From the NCBI GenBank assembly GCA_000733355.1, contig JNVV01000002.1:1653590-1717589 (forward strand): 64,000 nucleotides of DNA, given 5' to 3'. The notes beneath the pieces were generated by a model that was not told where the DNA came from, made no database searches, and saw only the letters and a program-made list of their open reading frames with translations. The DNA is from Falciphora oryzae (taxonomy: Eukaryota > Ascomycota > Sordariomycetes > Magnaporthales > Magnaporthaceae). Position 1 is the stretch's first letter; each line of letters opens with the position of its first letter. The position numbers and the translations under genes are program-made. This document shows, one piece after another, positions 32,801-44,001 of the stretch.

Positions 32801-33996
32801 GGCGCCGGGCCAATGGTGGGTGGCGGATGGAGAATGTGGCGCAGCGACAGCCTGGAGCGACAACCGACTGGCTGGTTCGGCCGCCAGGGGAGCGAGGAGC
32901 TGCTGCGAGTGCAGCCTGTGGCCAACTCTGGATCGGGCAAGAACCAGGAGCGGGAGGAAGCGAGGAATGGGGAGGGCAGGGCGGGCAGTCGAGAGGAGAA
33001 TTGGAGCTCGCAGATGGGACGAGGTTGAGAATTTTCGGCCGTGCCGCCAGGGATGTCGCGTTGGATGGCCACCCCTGCTGCAAGTGCCGTATCCGGAATT
33101 GGCACCAGCTGGGCGGGTGGATCCAGGGTTACTAACCAGGCGGGGCCAATAACGTCTTGAGTGGTTACAGAGGCCGGCGCGGCGGGTTGCTGGGGGGGAT
33201 GGAAGGTGCGAGGACAGGCGGACATCTGGAAGGCGCGCACGGCCCGGAACGCAGGGACGCTGGCCGCGCGTGGCTTGACAGGGCCCCCGGCCCAGCTTTC
33301 AGCAATTTCAAAGGCGGCCCAACGCCTCGCCCGAGTGGGGGGTTGCCGGCCTGCCGTGCCTGCCTGGACGGGGCCCTTGCACAGATCTCGAGTGACTGCT
33401 GGGAGCCCGCACTGTGCACCACAATGGAATCACATCAGTCGCCTGCGCCAGATTTGGAACGCAAGCGGGCGCGGCTCAGCCACACTCAGAGTGACGACAC
33501 CAGCCAGTGAGCAGGACCCGCCCGGGCAACGCAACGTCAGCGATCCATCACGTTAATTGAACGACATCCAGGGAACAGCCATGTGCTGAAGCTCTTCCAG
33601 CGCCTCGCCCGCCTCCAGCAACCGCCAGCTTGCTGCCCGTTGCCCTTTTTCGTATCTTTGCCGCACAAGCGCCCGTTGCCTGCCCCGCAGCCGCGAGTCG
33701 CCAAACCAACGCACAGGCAGACAGGGCGCCGCTTGTCTTGCACGCACGTGCCAGCCCTGTCGTCGGTCATCTCCTGTGTTGCAGCCTGCACGGAACCCAA
33801 ACCCATCTCCCAGCCAGCGTCGGCCAGCCCGCCACGCTGCATTATACATAGCAATTTCTTTTTTCTTCTTATTCCTCGCTTCAGACTTTCGCTGCGCGAA
33901 CGTCCCGCGCCCCGACGTGGACACCCTCTGTCGCCCGAGCCCTGACTCAACCCGCCGCCGTCGAATCTCGAGCAAGAACGTCGTCGCCGTCCCATC
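32801..33996. other. Divergent intergenic region
   Basis: 1.2 kb between the mitochondrial-type gene (-) and verprolin (+). It is GC-rich at the left and CT-rich near the verprolin start. Overlapping open frames on both strands are GC artefacts. No separate gene was recognised. Confidence 0.5.
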
Positions 33997-35555
33997 ATGC
34001 CTCCTCCACCTCCCCCACCGCCCCCTCCCCCGATGCCCGGCCGGGGAGGGCCACCGCCGCCGCCTCCACCTCCCCCGGGAGGCGGTGGCTTCCCCGCAAA
34101 ACCGCCAGGGAACAGAGTCCGTAGCGCCACCCCTCCTCCGCCTCCGCGCCGTCTTCCCGCCATCGTGTGATATCCTTCGGCTAACAGGGGTTGCACCGTT
34201 TGCAGGGCGCACTACTCTCCGACATCACCAAGGGCAAAGCACTAAAGAAGGCCGTGACGAATGACCGCTCAGCACCCGTCATAGCAAGCTCATCTGGCGG
34301 CGGCGGCGGTGGCCCTCCGGTCGGCGGCGCCCCGCCCGTGCCGGGGATGATGGGCGGTGCGCCGAAGCCCCCGGGCGGCCTGGCCCCGCCCGTGCCTGGC
34401 AATCGGGGCAACAGCGACCATGGCCGATCCGAGTCCACGGGATCCGCCAATGCCTCCATGGAGGGTGCTCCCCAGCTTGCTGGCCTGTTCGCGGGCGGCA
34501 TGCCCAAATTGAGAAAGACGGGAGGCGCGGGTGTCGACACAGGAGGTAGGATGCCCATATCATACCCGTCTATGGCTGCTTCGCCGCTCTGCTCTATCCC
34601 CTTCCATTTATCTGACACGGCAGCTGTTCCACTAGCGAATCAAACCGCGTCGTACATGTCCGATCCCGAATCATCCTCTCGCCCCGTTCCGAAGCCGCCA
34701 GGCATGATGGCACCAAGTCCACCGGGAGGAGCTGCCCCGAGGGTCCCGACCCGAGCACCCGCACTGCCGAGCGCTCCAAGCGCCCCTCCTAGTTTCCATC
34801 CGTCCATGGTGAATCTGCGCAAGACAGCAAGCACGGCCGACAGACCGGCCTCGATGGCTTCGATGGCCTCTGCAAAAGGCCCTCCGCCACCGATAGGCAA
34901 AAAGCCTCCGCCGCCCCCGGGTTCCCGGAAGCCGTCGTCTGCGATCCATCCCTCGGCTCCGCCACCTCCGCTGCCCAATTCTTCCGCGCCAAACGCCCCG
35001 CCCGCGCCGCCGCCGCCGCCTCCTTCCGCGGCACCTCGGCTTCCCCCAGCAGCCCCAGCGCGCCACACACCACCGCCGCCACCCCAACCATCAAATGGGG
35101 CGCCTCCACCCAACCTCGCTGTCCAGGCGGCCATCCGTGCTGCCGGCGGCGCACCAAGTCCGACTTCGGCTCCCCCGGCACCCCCTCCACCTCCGCCCTC
35201 GAGCGCGCCCGCACCACCTCCGCCTCCGCCGTCTTCCTACCCGGCGCCTCCACCACCAAGAGCTCAGACGCAGCAGCAGGCGCATCAGCCTTCGACCATG
35301 CGCGCGGCCATGCTCGACCCCTCAGCTTTCACTCTCAGCCCTAATGGGGCGATGAGCCACAGTCCGACGAGACCCGCATCTGAGGCAAGGCATAGCACAG
35401 CGGGAGGCGATGGGCCGCTCTACATCAACGACGCCCGTTGGAAGTTTGTGAGCGAAGACAAGTTCCCCAAGCCCAGGGAGTTTTCGGGAGGACCCAAGCG
35501 ATATCGCGCTGGCAGAGGTAGCAGTGTGCCATTCGACCTGAGTGCCCTCGGGTAA
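33997..35555 (+). CDS. VRP1: Verprolin (WIP homologue, WH2-domain actin regulator)
   Basis: Proline-rich protein that binds actin and the WASP homologue Las17 at cortical actin patches. Exon 1 (33997-34116) encodes MPPPPPP... and ends KPPGNR; the intron (GTCCGT...TTGCAG, branch CTAAC at 34181) joins it to GALLSDITKGKALKKAVTND, the WH2 motif. A second candidate intron, 34546-34623 (GTAGGA...GGCAG), is exactly 78 nt and stop-free; splicing it gives 463 aa, retention 489 aa. The middle is polyproline with many SH3-type sites. The C-terminus, WKFVSEDKFPKPREF then GPKRYRAGRGSSVP, is the Las17/WASP-binding end of the WIP family. The stop is TAA at 35553-35555. Confidence 0.9.
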
Positions 35556-37427
35556 ACGCTATTTGCCTAGACTAGACAGCAGTTTGAGGCTGAAGACAGC
35601 CTGATGCATACACTCGCGACAAGGCAGACCGTTCACTGTGTCAGCCCCGCGCCCTCCCCGGAGTGTGGTCCTCGCGAGGTCTAGTGTGGACAGGACAGTT
35701 CGTTCTTTCGAAACATGGGCATTTTAACCGGACACGGCCTGCAGGGACAGTTCGGTGTATTTCGGTACAAGTTGAATGCCGTTTTAGGGGGTTGGTTCGA
35801 TCACTTGCTAGCCGCCGGCTCCCGCCGAGAGTTAACTTTCCGTTGGGTAAAGTCAGGTTGCGGAGGACTTGGGAAGATAGGCCACATGACTTTTGGGCCG
35901 TGTTCGGGACAGTCAGGGCTCGGGATGGGTGACAGACGCATTTGGGGACGGCAAAGCAAGGAAACAGGTAAGGAAATGCCTGTATGTGTGCACAAAACCT
36001 TGTGTCATCGTCTTCCGCCCTCCGGCGCAGGACCGCCGCCCACATACCGCAAATAGATACCCCCTACCCTAGACGCGCTCCATACTAGGTGCCAACTTGG
36101 GTGCCCGGGCCTTCATAGATAGGTAGGTAGTTAGTTACCGCCCCGGTTAGTAAGGTGGAAGGTTGTCTCGTGGGGAAATTCACATGCGTTCAATACCATT
36201 TGCCTCATAGCCTCACGTTTATCCACCATGTGCATCGCTTCGAGTTGAGCAAGATCTTAGACTTTCTTCGTGGGAAACCTTCGCGTACGCTTCCCTCGGC
36301 TAGCCGGCAGTTGGAGCCTACCTAGTACATACATAGTTGCGGCCGCAAACGGGGGCGACTTGGGCGGACTGCGTCAGGGAAAGGAGCGGATAAGTCTCGC
36401 ACAGAGATACATGGAGACCCGTTTTGCTGAGCTGCACGCCCCGGAGTGCATGCATGGACCGGGGAGGTGCGCATCGCGATGGGTGGATGGCCGTGCTGTT
36501 ATGCTCTATCGCAAAACCATACTCCGTCTGCACATGCTCTGCCTGATGCCCTCCTGGGCTGGACGAAACACGCCAGCTGCACGATGACACCTGTGAAGAT
36601 CATTTTCCTCGTGGCAGCACTTTGGTCTAGAACGTCATCCGGTGTGTGCGTGTTGCGACATCGAATCCAAGGAACCGGTAGCGCGTGCGTGTATGTACCC
36701 ATGCACATACGAGCGCGTGCGTGCCTAGGGGTCGTGTTTACTCATCGAGTATGGACAATGAGCGGGCTGCGCCGGGAGAAGCGTTCCCGAAGCTAAAAAT
36801 CCTAAAACAAAACTCTCTCCATGAACTGGGCCGAAAAGGGGTCGGGCCGGACTGCAGATGGGTGGCTGACGTCGACGCTTGGCTGCGGCACATTCCACGG
36901 CACCCGACCAGTCCACGGCACCCGACCAGTCATCCCAAGCCCACAAAGGGCCGCCGCCACCGAGGCTCCGGCTCGGCGGGAGAAGGGGTGTGCAGGAAGA
37001 GAAAGTAATAGAACAACAAGAAGAGAAAAGGAAAGAAAAAAATAGCCGTGCCGAAGGGCCAGGTCGGGGAGCGCCTAATACCTACCCAGATCTGGTCGAC
37101 CGATCTACGACCCTCTTTCTCAGAATAGATAGTCACCTCTGAACTCTGAATCGTGCATGGCTGCCCTGTCATGTGCATTTTCGATGGGTGGCGGTAGTGT
37201 ATGCGTATTTCGCGCACAATCTGGATGCTTGAGGAAACTGTAAGCAACCTGGATCGGATTTATCATCTACTCTGAATGGTATTTTGAGAAGAGAACCCAC
37301 CCCAGCCCCTGACCACGCCAGGTCTACCAAGTCCGGGCCCCATGGACGATCACGGCAGCAGCCCCGCCAGTTGACACCAAAACACCGTGCATGGAATCGC
37401 GAAGCAGCGGTTAGCCTGCTCACTTGC
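35556..37427. other. Long convergent intergenic region
   Basis: 1.87 kb between verprolin (+) and the RBM42-like gene (-). It holds simple TAGGTAGG-type words near 36120 and an 18-bp tandem duplication at 36895-36930. No coding region with codon bias or domain was seen. Confidence 0.55.
36895..36930. repeat. 18-bp tandem duplication
   Basis: The unit CCACGGCACCCGACCAGT occurs twice head to tail without mismatch in non-coding DNA. Confidence 0.85.
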
Positions 37428-38738
37428 TCAACCCAGCAGCTTGAGGCCTCCTTTGGTCTTCTGTCCAGGTTTGACCACACCGCCGGGGCGCACGGGACCC
37501 AGTTGTGGCTCGTACGCTGCTCCTCCTGCTCCCGCCCCAGAACCTGAACCTCCTCCTCTGTTTCCGCCGTGCTTCTTGTTCTTTCCGCTGTTATTCCTCT
37601 TGTCGTCCTTGACATTTTTCAGTATGATCTCGGTATTGGCCTTCTTGATAGTCACAGGGTGACTCTGGATGTACTTCCCGTTCATCTCCTTGGCCGCCTG
37701 GAAGAAGTCGTCCGGATCTGCAAACGCGACGAAGCCATAGCCCTTGCTCTTGTTATTGCGCTTGTCGCGAACCACCTTGGCCTTGGACACGCTCTTCCAG
37801 CGCGAGAAGGCCTTGAGCAGCGACTCGTCCGTCGTTTCGCCCGCCAAGTTGCCCACAAAGATCCTCAGGTGCGACGGATCCCACTCCGTCAGTGTGTCGT
37901 CAGCCCACTTCTTGCCGCCGCCAGACCGGTATACCGTCTTCTTGTGGCCCGGGGCCTGGCCCGCTGCCTCGTCCGCGCCGTCCCCCTGCTCGGCTCCGGC
38001 GCCGCCGCCTGGGGCCTGGGCCTGCGGGTATTGCGGGTATTGCGGCTGCGGCTGTTGCGCGTCCGCCCCGGCATACGGGTATCCTCCCGCGGCCGCGGCA
38101 GCCATGTGGTCGGCCTCGCTCTTAGGGATATAGGCGCTCTGCCACTGCGCGATCTGCGCGGCCATCTCAGCCTCATCGTTCACGGCCGAGTGCGGGGCCG
38201 GCGCGGCGGCCGTTGAGGCACTGGGTGCGGGGAACGGATTCCTGATTTGCGGCGCCTGGTTCGGGTAGGCTGGCGCTGCTGGCGAGAACGTGTTGCCGTA
38301 TGTTGAGTATGCACCGTTGGGGCCGCCGCCGCGGCGATTGTTGCTGTTATTGCTGCCTCCGTTGTGTCCACTCCTCCCGAAGGCGCCGGCAGCCTTCACG
38401 GGGGCCGTCGAGGGGGGTTGCGAGTAGGACGCGTAGGTCGTAGGCGGGGCGCCATAATGAGCAGGCGGGGCGCCATAATGAGCAGGCGGCGCGGTGGTGG
38501 TGGCGGGAGAGCTGTAGCCCGTAGGGGAGGTGGTGGTAGGGTATGAATACGGCGCAGCGGCTGTAGCGGCTGGGTATCCCGGGGGAGCAGTCGCGCCGTA
38601 TGTTGGCAATGGAGGGAACCTGGACGAGGACGGCGGTTGTGGCACGCCGGCGGGCTTCTTGACCGTCGACGCCGAGGGCGGTCGCGGCGGTAGCGATGGG
38701 TGCGGCGAGCTGACACCTGGTGGACCCGGGTACGACAT
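37428..38738 (-). CDS. RBM42-like single-RRM RNA-binding protein
   Basis: Single exon, 436 aa. The first two thirds are low-complexity Pro/Ala/Tyr/Gln. One RRM lies at about 290-368: RNP2 is IFVGNL and RNP1 is KGYGFVAF, preceded by the conserved DPSHLRIFVGN context. A Gly-rich, basic tail ends KPGQKTKGGLKLLG. This order (disordered N-terminus, late RRM, short basic tail) and the RRM sequence match RBM42, which in animals and fungi associates with the U4/U6.U5 tri-snRNP. A perfect 21-bp tandem duplication encodes two copies of AHYGAPP. The start is divergent from Dus4. Confidence 0.85.
   Translation of the reverse strand: MSYPGPPGVSSPHPSLPPRPPSASTVKKPAGVPQPPSSSRFPPLPTYGATAPPGYPAATAAAPYSYPTTTSPTGYSSPATTTAPPAHYGAPPAHYGAPPTTYASYSQPPSTAPVKAAGAFGRSGHNGGSNNSNNRRGGGPNGAYSTYGNTFSPAAPAYPNQAPQIRNPFPAPSASTAAAPAPHSAVNDEAEMAAQIAQWQSAYIPKSEADHMAAAAAGGYPYAGADAQQPQPQYPQYPQAQAPGGGAGAEQGDGADEAAGQAPGHKKTVYRSGGGKKWADDTLTEWDPSHLRIFVGNLAGETTDESLLKAFSRWKSVSKAKVVRDKRNNKSKGYGFVAFADPDDFFQAAKEMNGKYIQSHPVTIKKANTEIILKNVKDDKRNNSGKNKKHGGNRGGGSGSGAGAGGAAYEPQLGPVRPGGVVKPGQKTKGGLKLLG
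38443..38484. repeat. 21-bp perfect tandem duplication inside the RBM42-like gene
   Basis: Two exact 21-bp units (38443-38463 and 38464-38484) keep the frame and give the repeated heptapeptide AHYGAPP in the disordered region. Confidence 0.9.
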
Positions 38739-39550
38739 GATGAACTTTTTGTCGCAGCGTTGTCGCTACCTAGGTGCTCGGGCACGTACCTGTGACCCCA
38801 AAGCCTTCAAGCAATGGCCGCGCTTTTGTGTTTGTGTTTTTTTTTTTTTTTTTTTTTTCTCTGCGCGAGCGAGCGCTGATAGAAATTTGATGTGCTTGCC
38901 CCTCTTTGAAGACCGTGCACGGCGTGTCAAGAGCTTGGGGTGGTTGTTGTGGCGGTTGCCAAATGGTGGTGACGTCGAGGCCGGACGAGGAAATCGCTAG
39001 TCGGGCCGGCGTGTCGTCGCTGAGGACGTCGTGCCGTTGCTGCGGGTCCCAAGACAAAAGTGCGGCTCTGAACAGCAGGCACAAGTGTGTCACGTGATAT
39101 GACTCTAGCTTGACAATCATAGACTTTTGGGCTTTTGGGTCAAAAGCCCTGGTCAAAGTGCCCGCCCGATTCGGGAACTTGCCTGCCATCCCACCTCCAG
39201 AACAACAAGTGAGGGGCGGGTGCGGAAGCACTAGAAACCAGAAGAGTTGTTGGCTATCAAAGCCATATTTTTTTTTTTTTTTGGCTCTTCTTTTTCTTGT
39301 CCCAGGCAGGGATGCAACATGGCCGCTCCCACGATGCAGTAAGTGCTGTGCTCCCTTGGTGAGAGCATAGGTTAGTTGCCTTTGCTTTTCTCTTTTGCGC
39401 CTATGTTCTTCTTATTCTACTTCACCTCCCGGTGCCTTTCCTCCGTCATTTACTCGATGGAGTTGGCTATGCACATACCCTAGATGTCTCGAACTCGGGG
39501 TCTCTGGATGCCCCTTTACTCCCACTCTTTGCGTCGGCCTGTGGTAGCTG
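38739..39550. other. Divergent intergenic region, RBM42-like (-) / Dus4 (+)
   Basis: 812 bases with two poly(T) runs (T22 at 38837 and T15 at 39268). An ATG-led mini-ORF near 39319 meets GTAAGT after seven codons and may be a leader exon or uORF, but it cannot be spliced in frame to Dus4. Confidence 0.5.
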
Positions 39551-41009
39551 ATGGCCCAAGCAAGTCCTCTTAAAATATTCGAGCTGGCAAAAGACCAAGG
39601 CAGATTCGTCTATGCTTCGGCGCCAATGGTCAGATACAGCAAGGTTTGGCATCTCTCACTATGTCTCCGTTCTTTCCACACATGTCCCGATCCCACCTCC
39701 ACCTTGACGGTCCAGCCGAAAAAGCCTGACAAAGTGGTCACCAGCTTGCGTTTCGCCAAACCGTCTATTCGTATGGAGTTGATCTGTGCTGGACGCCCAT
39801 GGTCCTGGCTAAGGAGTTCAATCGAAACCAATTTGCCCGGGACAGCGGTAAGACTGCAGTCTAGAAACTGAAATCCCTGGGCCCTGTGTCGTGCTTTTAC
39901 ACCCATGACTTGGCTCGGCCTCTTATGCCGTAGAGCTACCTCTCCCGAGCTCAAAATAACAGACGGGTTCTCATGGGGCTGTAGATTTCACGCTTGCCTC
40001 CGATGCGCCGCAGCCACCAACTATAGCTCAGTTCGGCTCCAACTCGTCCCTCGAGTTCTCTCGAGCTTCCTCCCTCGTTGCCCCTCATGTCAGCGGCGTT
40101 GACCTCAACTGCGGCTGTCCCCAGTCTTGGGCATGTGCCGAAGCCCTGGGCGCCGCCCTGATGGAGAAGAGGGAGCTCGTCCGGGACATGGTCATCGATA
40201 CGAGGTGTCGCCTGCGAGCGGACGGATGGGCGGTTGCGCTGGACGAGTCCAAAGACGACCCCAATGGGAAGAGCGTCAGCGTCAAGATACGTGTGCACAA
40301 GGACCTCAGGTATGCTGGTCATCTCCTTCTGGAGAGCTATGGGCGCAGTCCGCGCGCTAACCACCCGTCTCCTTGCAGAAAGACCATGGACTTCATCGAC
40401 ACAGTCCTTGGCCACCCACAGAATCGGCAGATAGACTTCCTCACCATCCATCCTAGGACGAGACACACACCCTCGAGCGATCCTATAAACGTCGAGGCGC
40501 TCGAGATCCTCACCTCGAAATATGGTGACGCTGTCCCAATCCTGGTATCAGGCGACGTTTTCACGCTCGATACCTTGCCGTTTTCCTCACCCCTGCACAA
40601 GCTGGAGGGCGCAGCCAGCATGGCGTCATACAAGCCTCTCTCCGACACAGAGCATTCGAACAGCACGATTCCTATGCTGCCGAAGTTGGCGGGGTTGATG
40701 TCTGCCCGCGCAATCCTGGCCAACCCTGCACTCTTCTCTAATCAGGGCACATGTAACTGGGACGTTGTTGAGCGTTTCATGAACAAAGTTGCTCGCGCAC
40801 CGCTGCCCCTGAAGCTTGTTCAGCACCATCTGACGGAAATGACCGGCGCCGGGTTCGGTCCGGATAAGCGCTCGTTGCTGAACAAGAAAGAGAGAATGGC
40901 TCTCATTGCATGCACCAACATGCTTGACTTGATTGACTTGTTGGATGAGAAGATGGCCGAGAAACGCGGGGGTTTAGGCCTAAGACGATTCGTGTCGGGT
41001 GACAAATAA
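39551..41009 (+). CDS. DUS4: tRNA-dihydrouridine synthase Dus4 (tRNA 20a/20b)
   Basis: FMN-dependent enzyme that reduces uridine to dihydrouridine at D-loop positions 20a/20b. Four exons, 39551-39643, 39745-39847, 39985-40309 and 40379-41009, give 383 aa with all junctions GT-AG and in phase. The TIM-barrel shows APMVRYSKLAFRQ at strand 1, CWTPMVLAKEFNRNQFARDS, VDLNCGCPQSWA (GCP cysteine at about 110) and VSVKIRVHKDL. QIDFLTIHPRTR and a late LMSARAILANPALF complete the FMN/tRNA-binding core. The Dus4-type NCGCPQSWA block separates it from Dus1-3. Confidence 0.93.
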
Positions 41010-41518
41010 AGAATGGGAGAGGCGAATAGCAAAAGGAGAAAGAAAGCCAGCTATCCAAAGTAAAAAAAAAAAAAAAAAAAAAAGCAATGGCTTTGGAGGT
41101 GATGAATGATGGACTGCGGGGAATGGCGCTTTCGGAGTGGAGCGTATTGGGCTTAAATCTGATTGCTTCATTAACTGTGCAGGCTGAATGAATCCTGATG
41201 TGCCAGTTGGAACCATGAGTAATAAGAACAAGGAGGGTTATCGAAAAGAAATGGAAATAGAAGTTGAAACACGGGCCCTAACGCCAACAGTCGTGAGAAC
41301 GATGGGCGGGAAAAAAATTAGTAGATGCGCCTCGCAGTCCAGGCCGCGCGCCGTTTTCCGGAACCTCCCGATGGCCTCAGCCCGTTGAAAATGATAAAAC
41401 AACAACCAAAAGTACGGTCAGCTCCCCTTACCTGCGGAGCTCATGTCCCAAGCCAAGAGGTCGGCGAACGAAACATTCTCGTCATCCCCCTTTCCACGAG
41501 GCGATTCTCATCCAAGTA
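41010..41518. other. Intergenic, convergent 3' regions
   Basis: 509 bases between Dus4 (+) and the Ctk2-like cyclin (-), including a 22-nt A run at 41062-41083 just after the Dus4 stop. No gene was recognised. Confidence 0.6.
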
Positions 41519-43116
41519 TCACTCCTGCACTTCGCCCTCATCCTCGTCTGCGAGGCGCGGCTTCTTAGCAACCCTCTCAGCGTCCGGCTCCTGTCCGGGC
41601 CCGCGCTTTATGCCCGGCGAGATGAGACCGGAGCCGTTCGGTCTTGCGGACTGGGATTGCGACTCGGCATCCGACGGGAGCAAGGTTGCCCCGCCAGCGG
41701 AGTCCCTGGCCGTGTTCGCGCTAGCCGTACCGGGATCGTTGGTGTTGCCGTTGCTATTGCTGTCTCGGTCTCGGTCGCGGTCGCCATCTGCGCGGTTGTT
41801 GACGGCGGCGCGGGCGCTGGGGCTCTGGGTGCCCCGGTCTGTGCCCAAGGGCGTGCCATTGTGGCTCGAGCCGGCCTCGGTCTGGCTCAGGATCGTGTCG
41901 GCGCCCCTGCGCCGGGTGCTCTCGAGCGAGAACTCGGGGGAGCCCTGGTATCGTTGGTCCTTCTTGCCGAGGGGGTTCTCGTTGTAGAACTCGACGATAA
42001 CGTCTATTGCCTTTGCGATGCGCGTCTCGTCGGCCTTAAGATGGCGCCACCAAGGCTCGCCCTGGACATCGTCAATCTTCTCGCCAGTAGAAACGCTGGC
42101 GAAAAAGACGGAGCTTGCGGCAATGTCGGCCGCCGACATCAGCAGCGGCAGCATGCTGAAACATGAGTCGTTGATGTAGGCCCAAGCCGCATCCCGAAGT
42201 CGCTTGTTGTGGTGAAGATCCAGCCTCTTAAGGTATTCAAACAGCGGCTGGTAGGGAATGTCAACCATAAGGTCGAATGTGAGAACCTCCAGCATTATCT
42301 CCTCGTGCATCAGAATGCTGTCCCTCCAACGCCAGTACTCCTTGCTCTGCTCATCAATGATCAAGTTTGTGTTCTTCTGGGCCACTCGAGCGACCGAGAT
42401 GATCAGGTCCTTTGTCTTGCGACAGTCTTCTTGGGTCTTGTTCGCCAGGAACAGGGCAGTTGCAGCGATGTTCTGGTGATGAGAACATGTCAGTAATGAG
42501 CCCAGTCATGCCGACGTGCTCCCCGCCGCTGCTTGCCCAGTGGGCAGGGGACGGGGCATCATGTTCGCGCAAACAACCATCTTTTTGCGCGACCATTTAA
42601 GGGGGGGACGCCGGCCAGCAGCAAAGCTCAACTCACATAGTGATGTATGCCGTTCTTCTCCTCCACCAGGCTGACCCTCATGAAGAACCTGTGGAAAAAG
42701 ACGGCAGCCACCCACAGAGTGATCTGCGGCAGCTCGAGGAGGACGCCAGCCTGGTAGATGAAGCTGACACCCTTGGCTCTTCTCACACGCTCCTCGACCG
42801 GGCGCAAGCCGTCGACTATGCTAGGGGTGGCAAGAATCTCATTAAGAGTGAAGAACCATTGGCTGGTCTTGGGCTTGGGGGGCGGCGCTGCTGCCGCGGC
42901 CGGGTGTGCGGGCGAAGGGGGTACCACGCGCCTGGACGCGGGGCGTGGCGGCGAGTTGCGCGACGTCTGGACCGGCGGCGACGGCACGGCCGGAGGTACG
43001 GCGTGTCGGCGGGTGGGCGATCTAGAGAGTCGATCGGCCGCCGGAGGAGGCTTTGGTGGCAACGACGGTGGTTGATAGCCCTCTCGGGCCGGCCTGTACC
43101 GGTCGATGCTCGCCAT
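41519..43116 (-). CDS. C-type cyclin, Ctk2-like (CTD kinase regulatory subunit; cyclin K/T group)
   Basis: Two exons on the complement, 43116-42637 and 42472-41519 (intron GTGAGT...ACCAG), give 477 aa. The cyclin box begins after a Pro-rich N-terminus: EERVRRAKGVSFIYQAGVLL, ITLWVAAVFFHRFFMRVSL and, across the splice, HHYNIAATALFLANKTQED then RKTKDLIISVARVAQKN. A second cyclin-like repeat follows (ILMHEEIMLEVLTFDLMVD). The acidic, Ser/Asn/Arg-rich tail ends in a bipartite-like basic signal (VAKKPRL). Such cyclins activate Cdk12/Ctk1-type kinases that phosphorylate Ser2 of the RNA polymerase II CTD. Cyclin K or Pch1 is the alternative name. Confidence 0.82.
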
Positions 43117-44001
43117 CGTCTCTGAGTCGTCGCGATACTCTGGAGGAGTGCGTCCACCTTTCTGCCACTCCTCGGACGGACACTGGGAGATGCGCGACCA
43201 GGCTTTGGGGTAAAAGACCTGGAAAGTGCCTCAGGAGGATCGCGCGGCTGATTCGAGGCGCAACATAGAACAGGATCTCGAGGCGCGCGAGGCTGGCAGC
43301 GAGTGTCGAGGATTATTTGTTGGGCCGTCGTCGGGTTCAGGGCCGCCAATTTGGGACCTGATTCGTGACTCCGTTGACCCGCGAAGGACGACGAGATTGG
43401 GACGGCAGGAGATAGAATCCGTCATCGATGGCTGAATGGATGGCTGAATGGAGTCGGGTTCAGGGACCGGGCGGCGGATGCACCTGCAGGCTGCCGAATG
43501 TTATCGTTGCTATCTGATCGACTCCGGATCTGGGCGCATTGGAAAGGAAATCCAGTGCATGGCTCGTGCCCGGCTCGCCGTGTTCTTTCCGTCACAAACG
43601 TTGTTTGTGGTTGGCTGAACTCTGGGAGGCTGTTCCACTTGACCACAGGTACCTGACTGGTTCCGTCTGTCCACAGAAACAGCACAGGGTACAAGAAGAG
43701 ACATCCGCCTCTTGGTGGGGGCGTTGAAAGGCGGAGCGACGGAGCATCCATAAATTCATGTGAGCGCGCGCATCTTGCTTTCCCCAACGCGTCTTGGCCC
43801 GTCGCAAACCCGAGGCGGCCAACTCGACACATCCAGAGCTGTGCAGGCATCAGCCCACGAACTCAACCGGCGAAACCACCAGACCACTACGGCCGCCTCT
43901 CGAACGCATCGAAACAAAATCGAGGTCGCAACACCGCGCTCTGGTCCACTCGACTTCCTGGCAGGCACCGCATCGGTCGCTCGCCTCGGCGCAAATTCAA
44001 G
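43117..44001. other. Divergent intergenic region, cyclin (-) / Prp4 (+)
   Basis: 885 bases between two start codons that should contain both promoters. No gene or clear TATA element was recognised. Confidence 0.5.

Noticed and set aside
39319..39341. ATG-led seven-codon segment ending at GTAAGT before Dus4, considered as Dus4 exon 1
   Set aside because: All acceptors downstream lead to stops before the Dus4 ATG when read in this frame; at best a leader exon or uORF.
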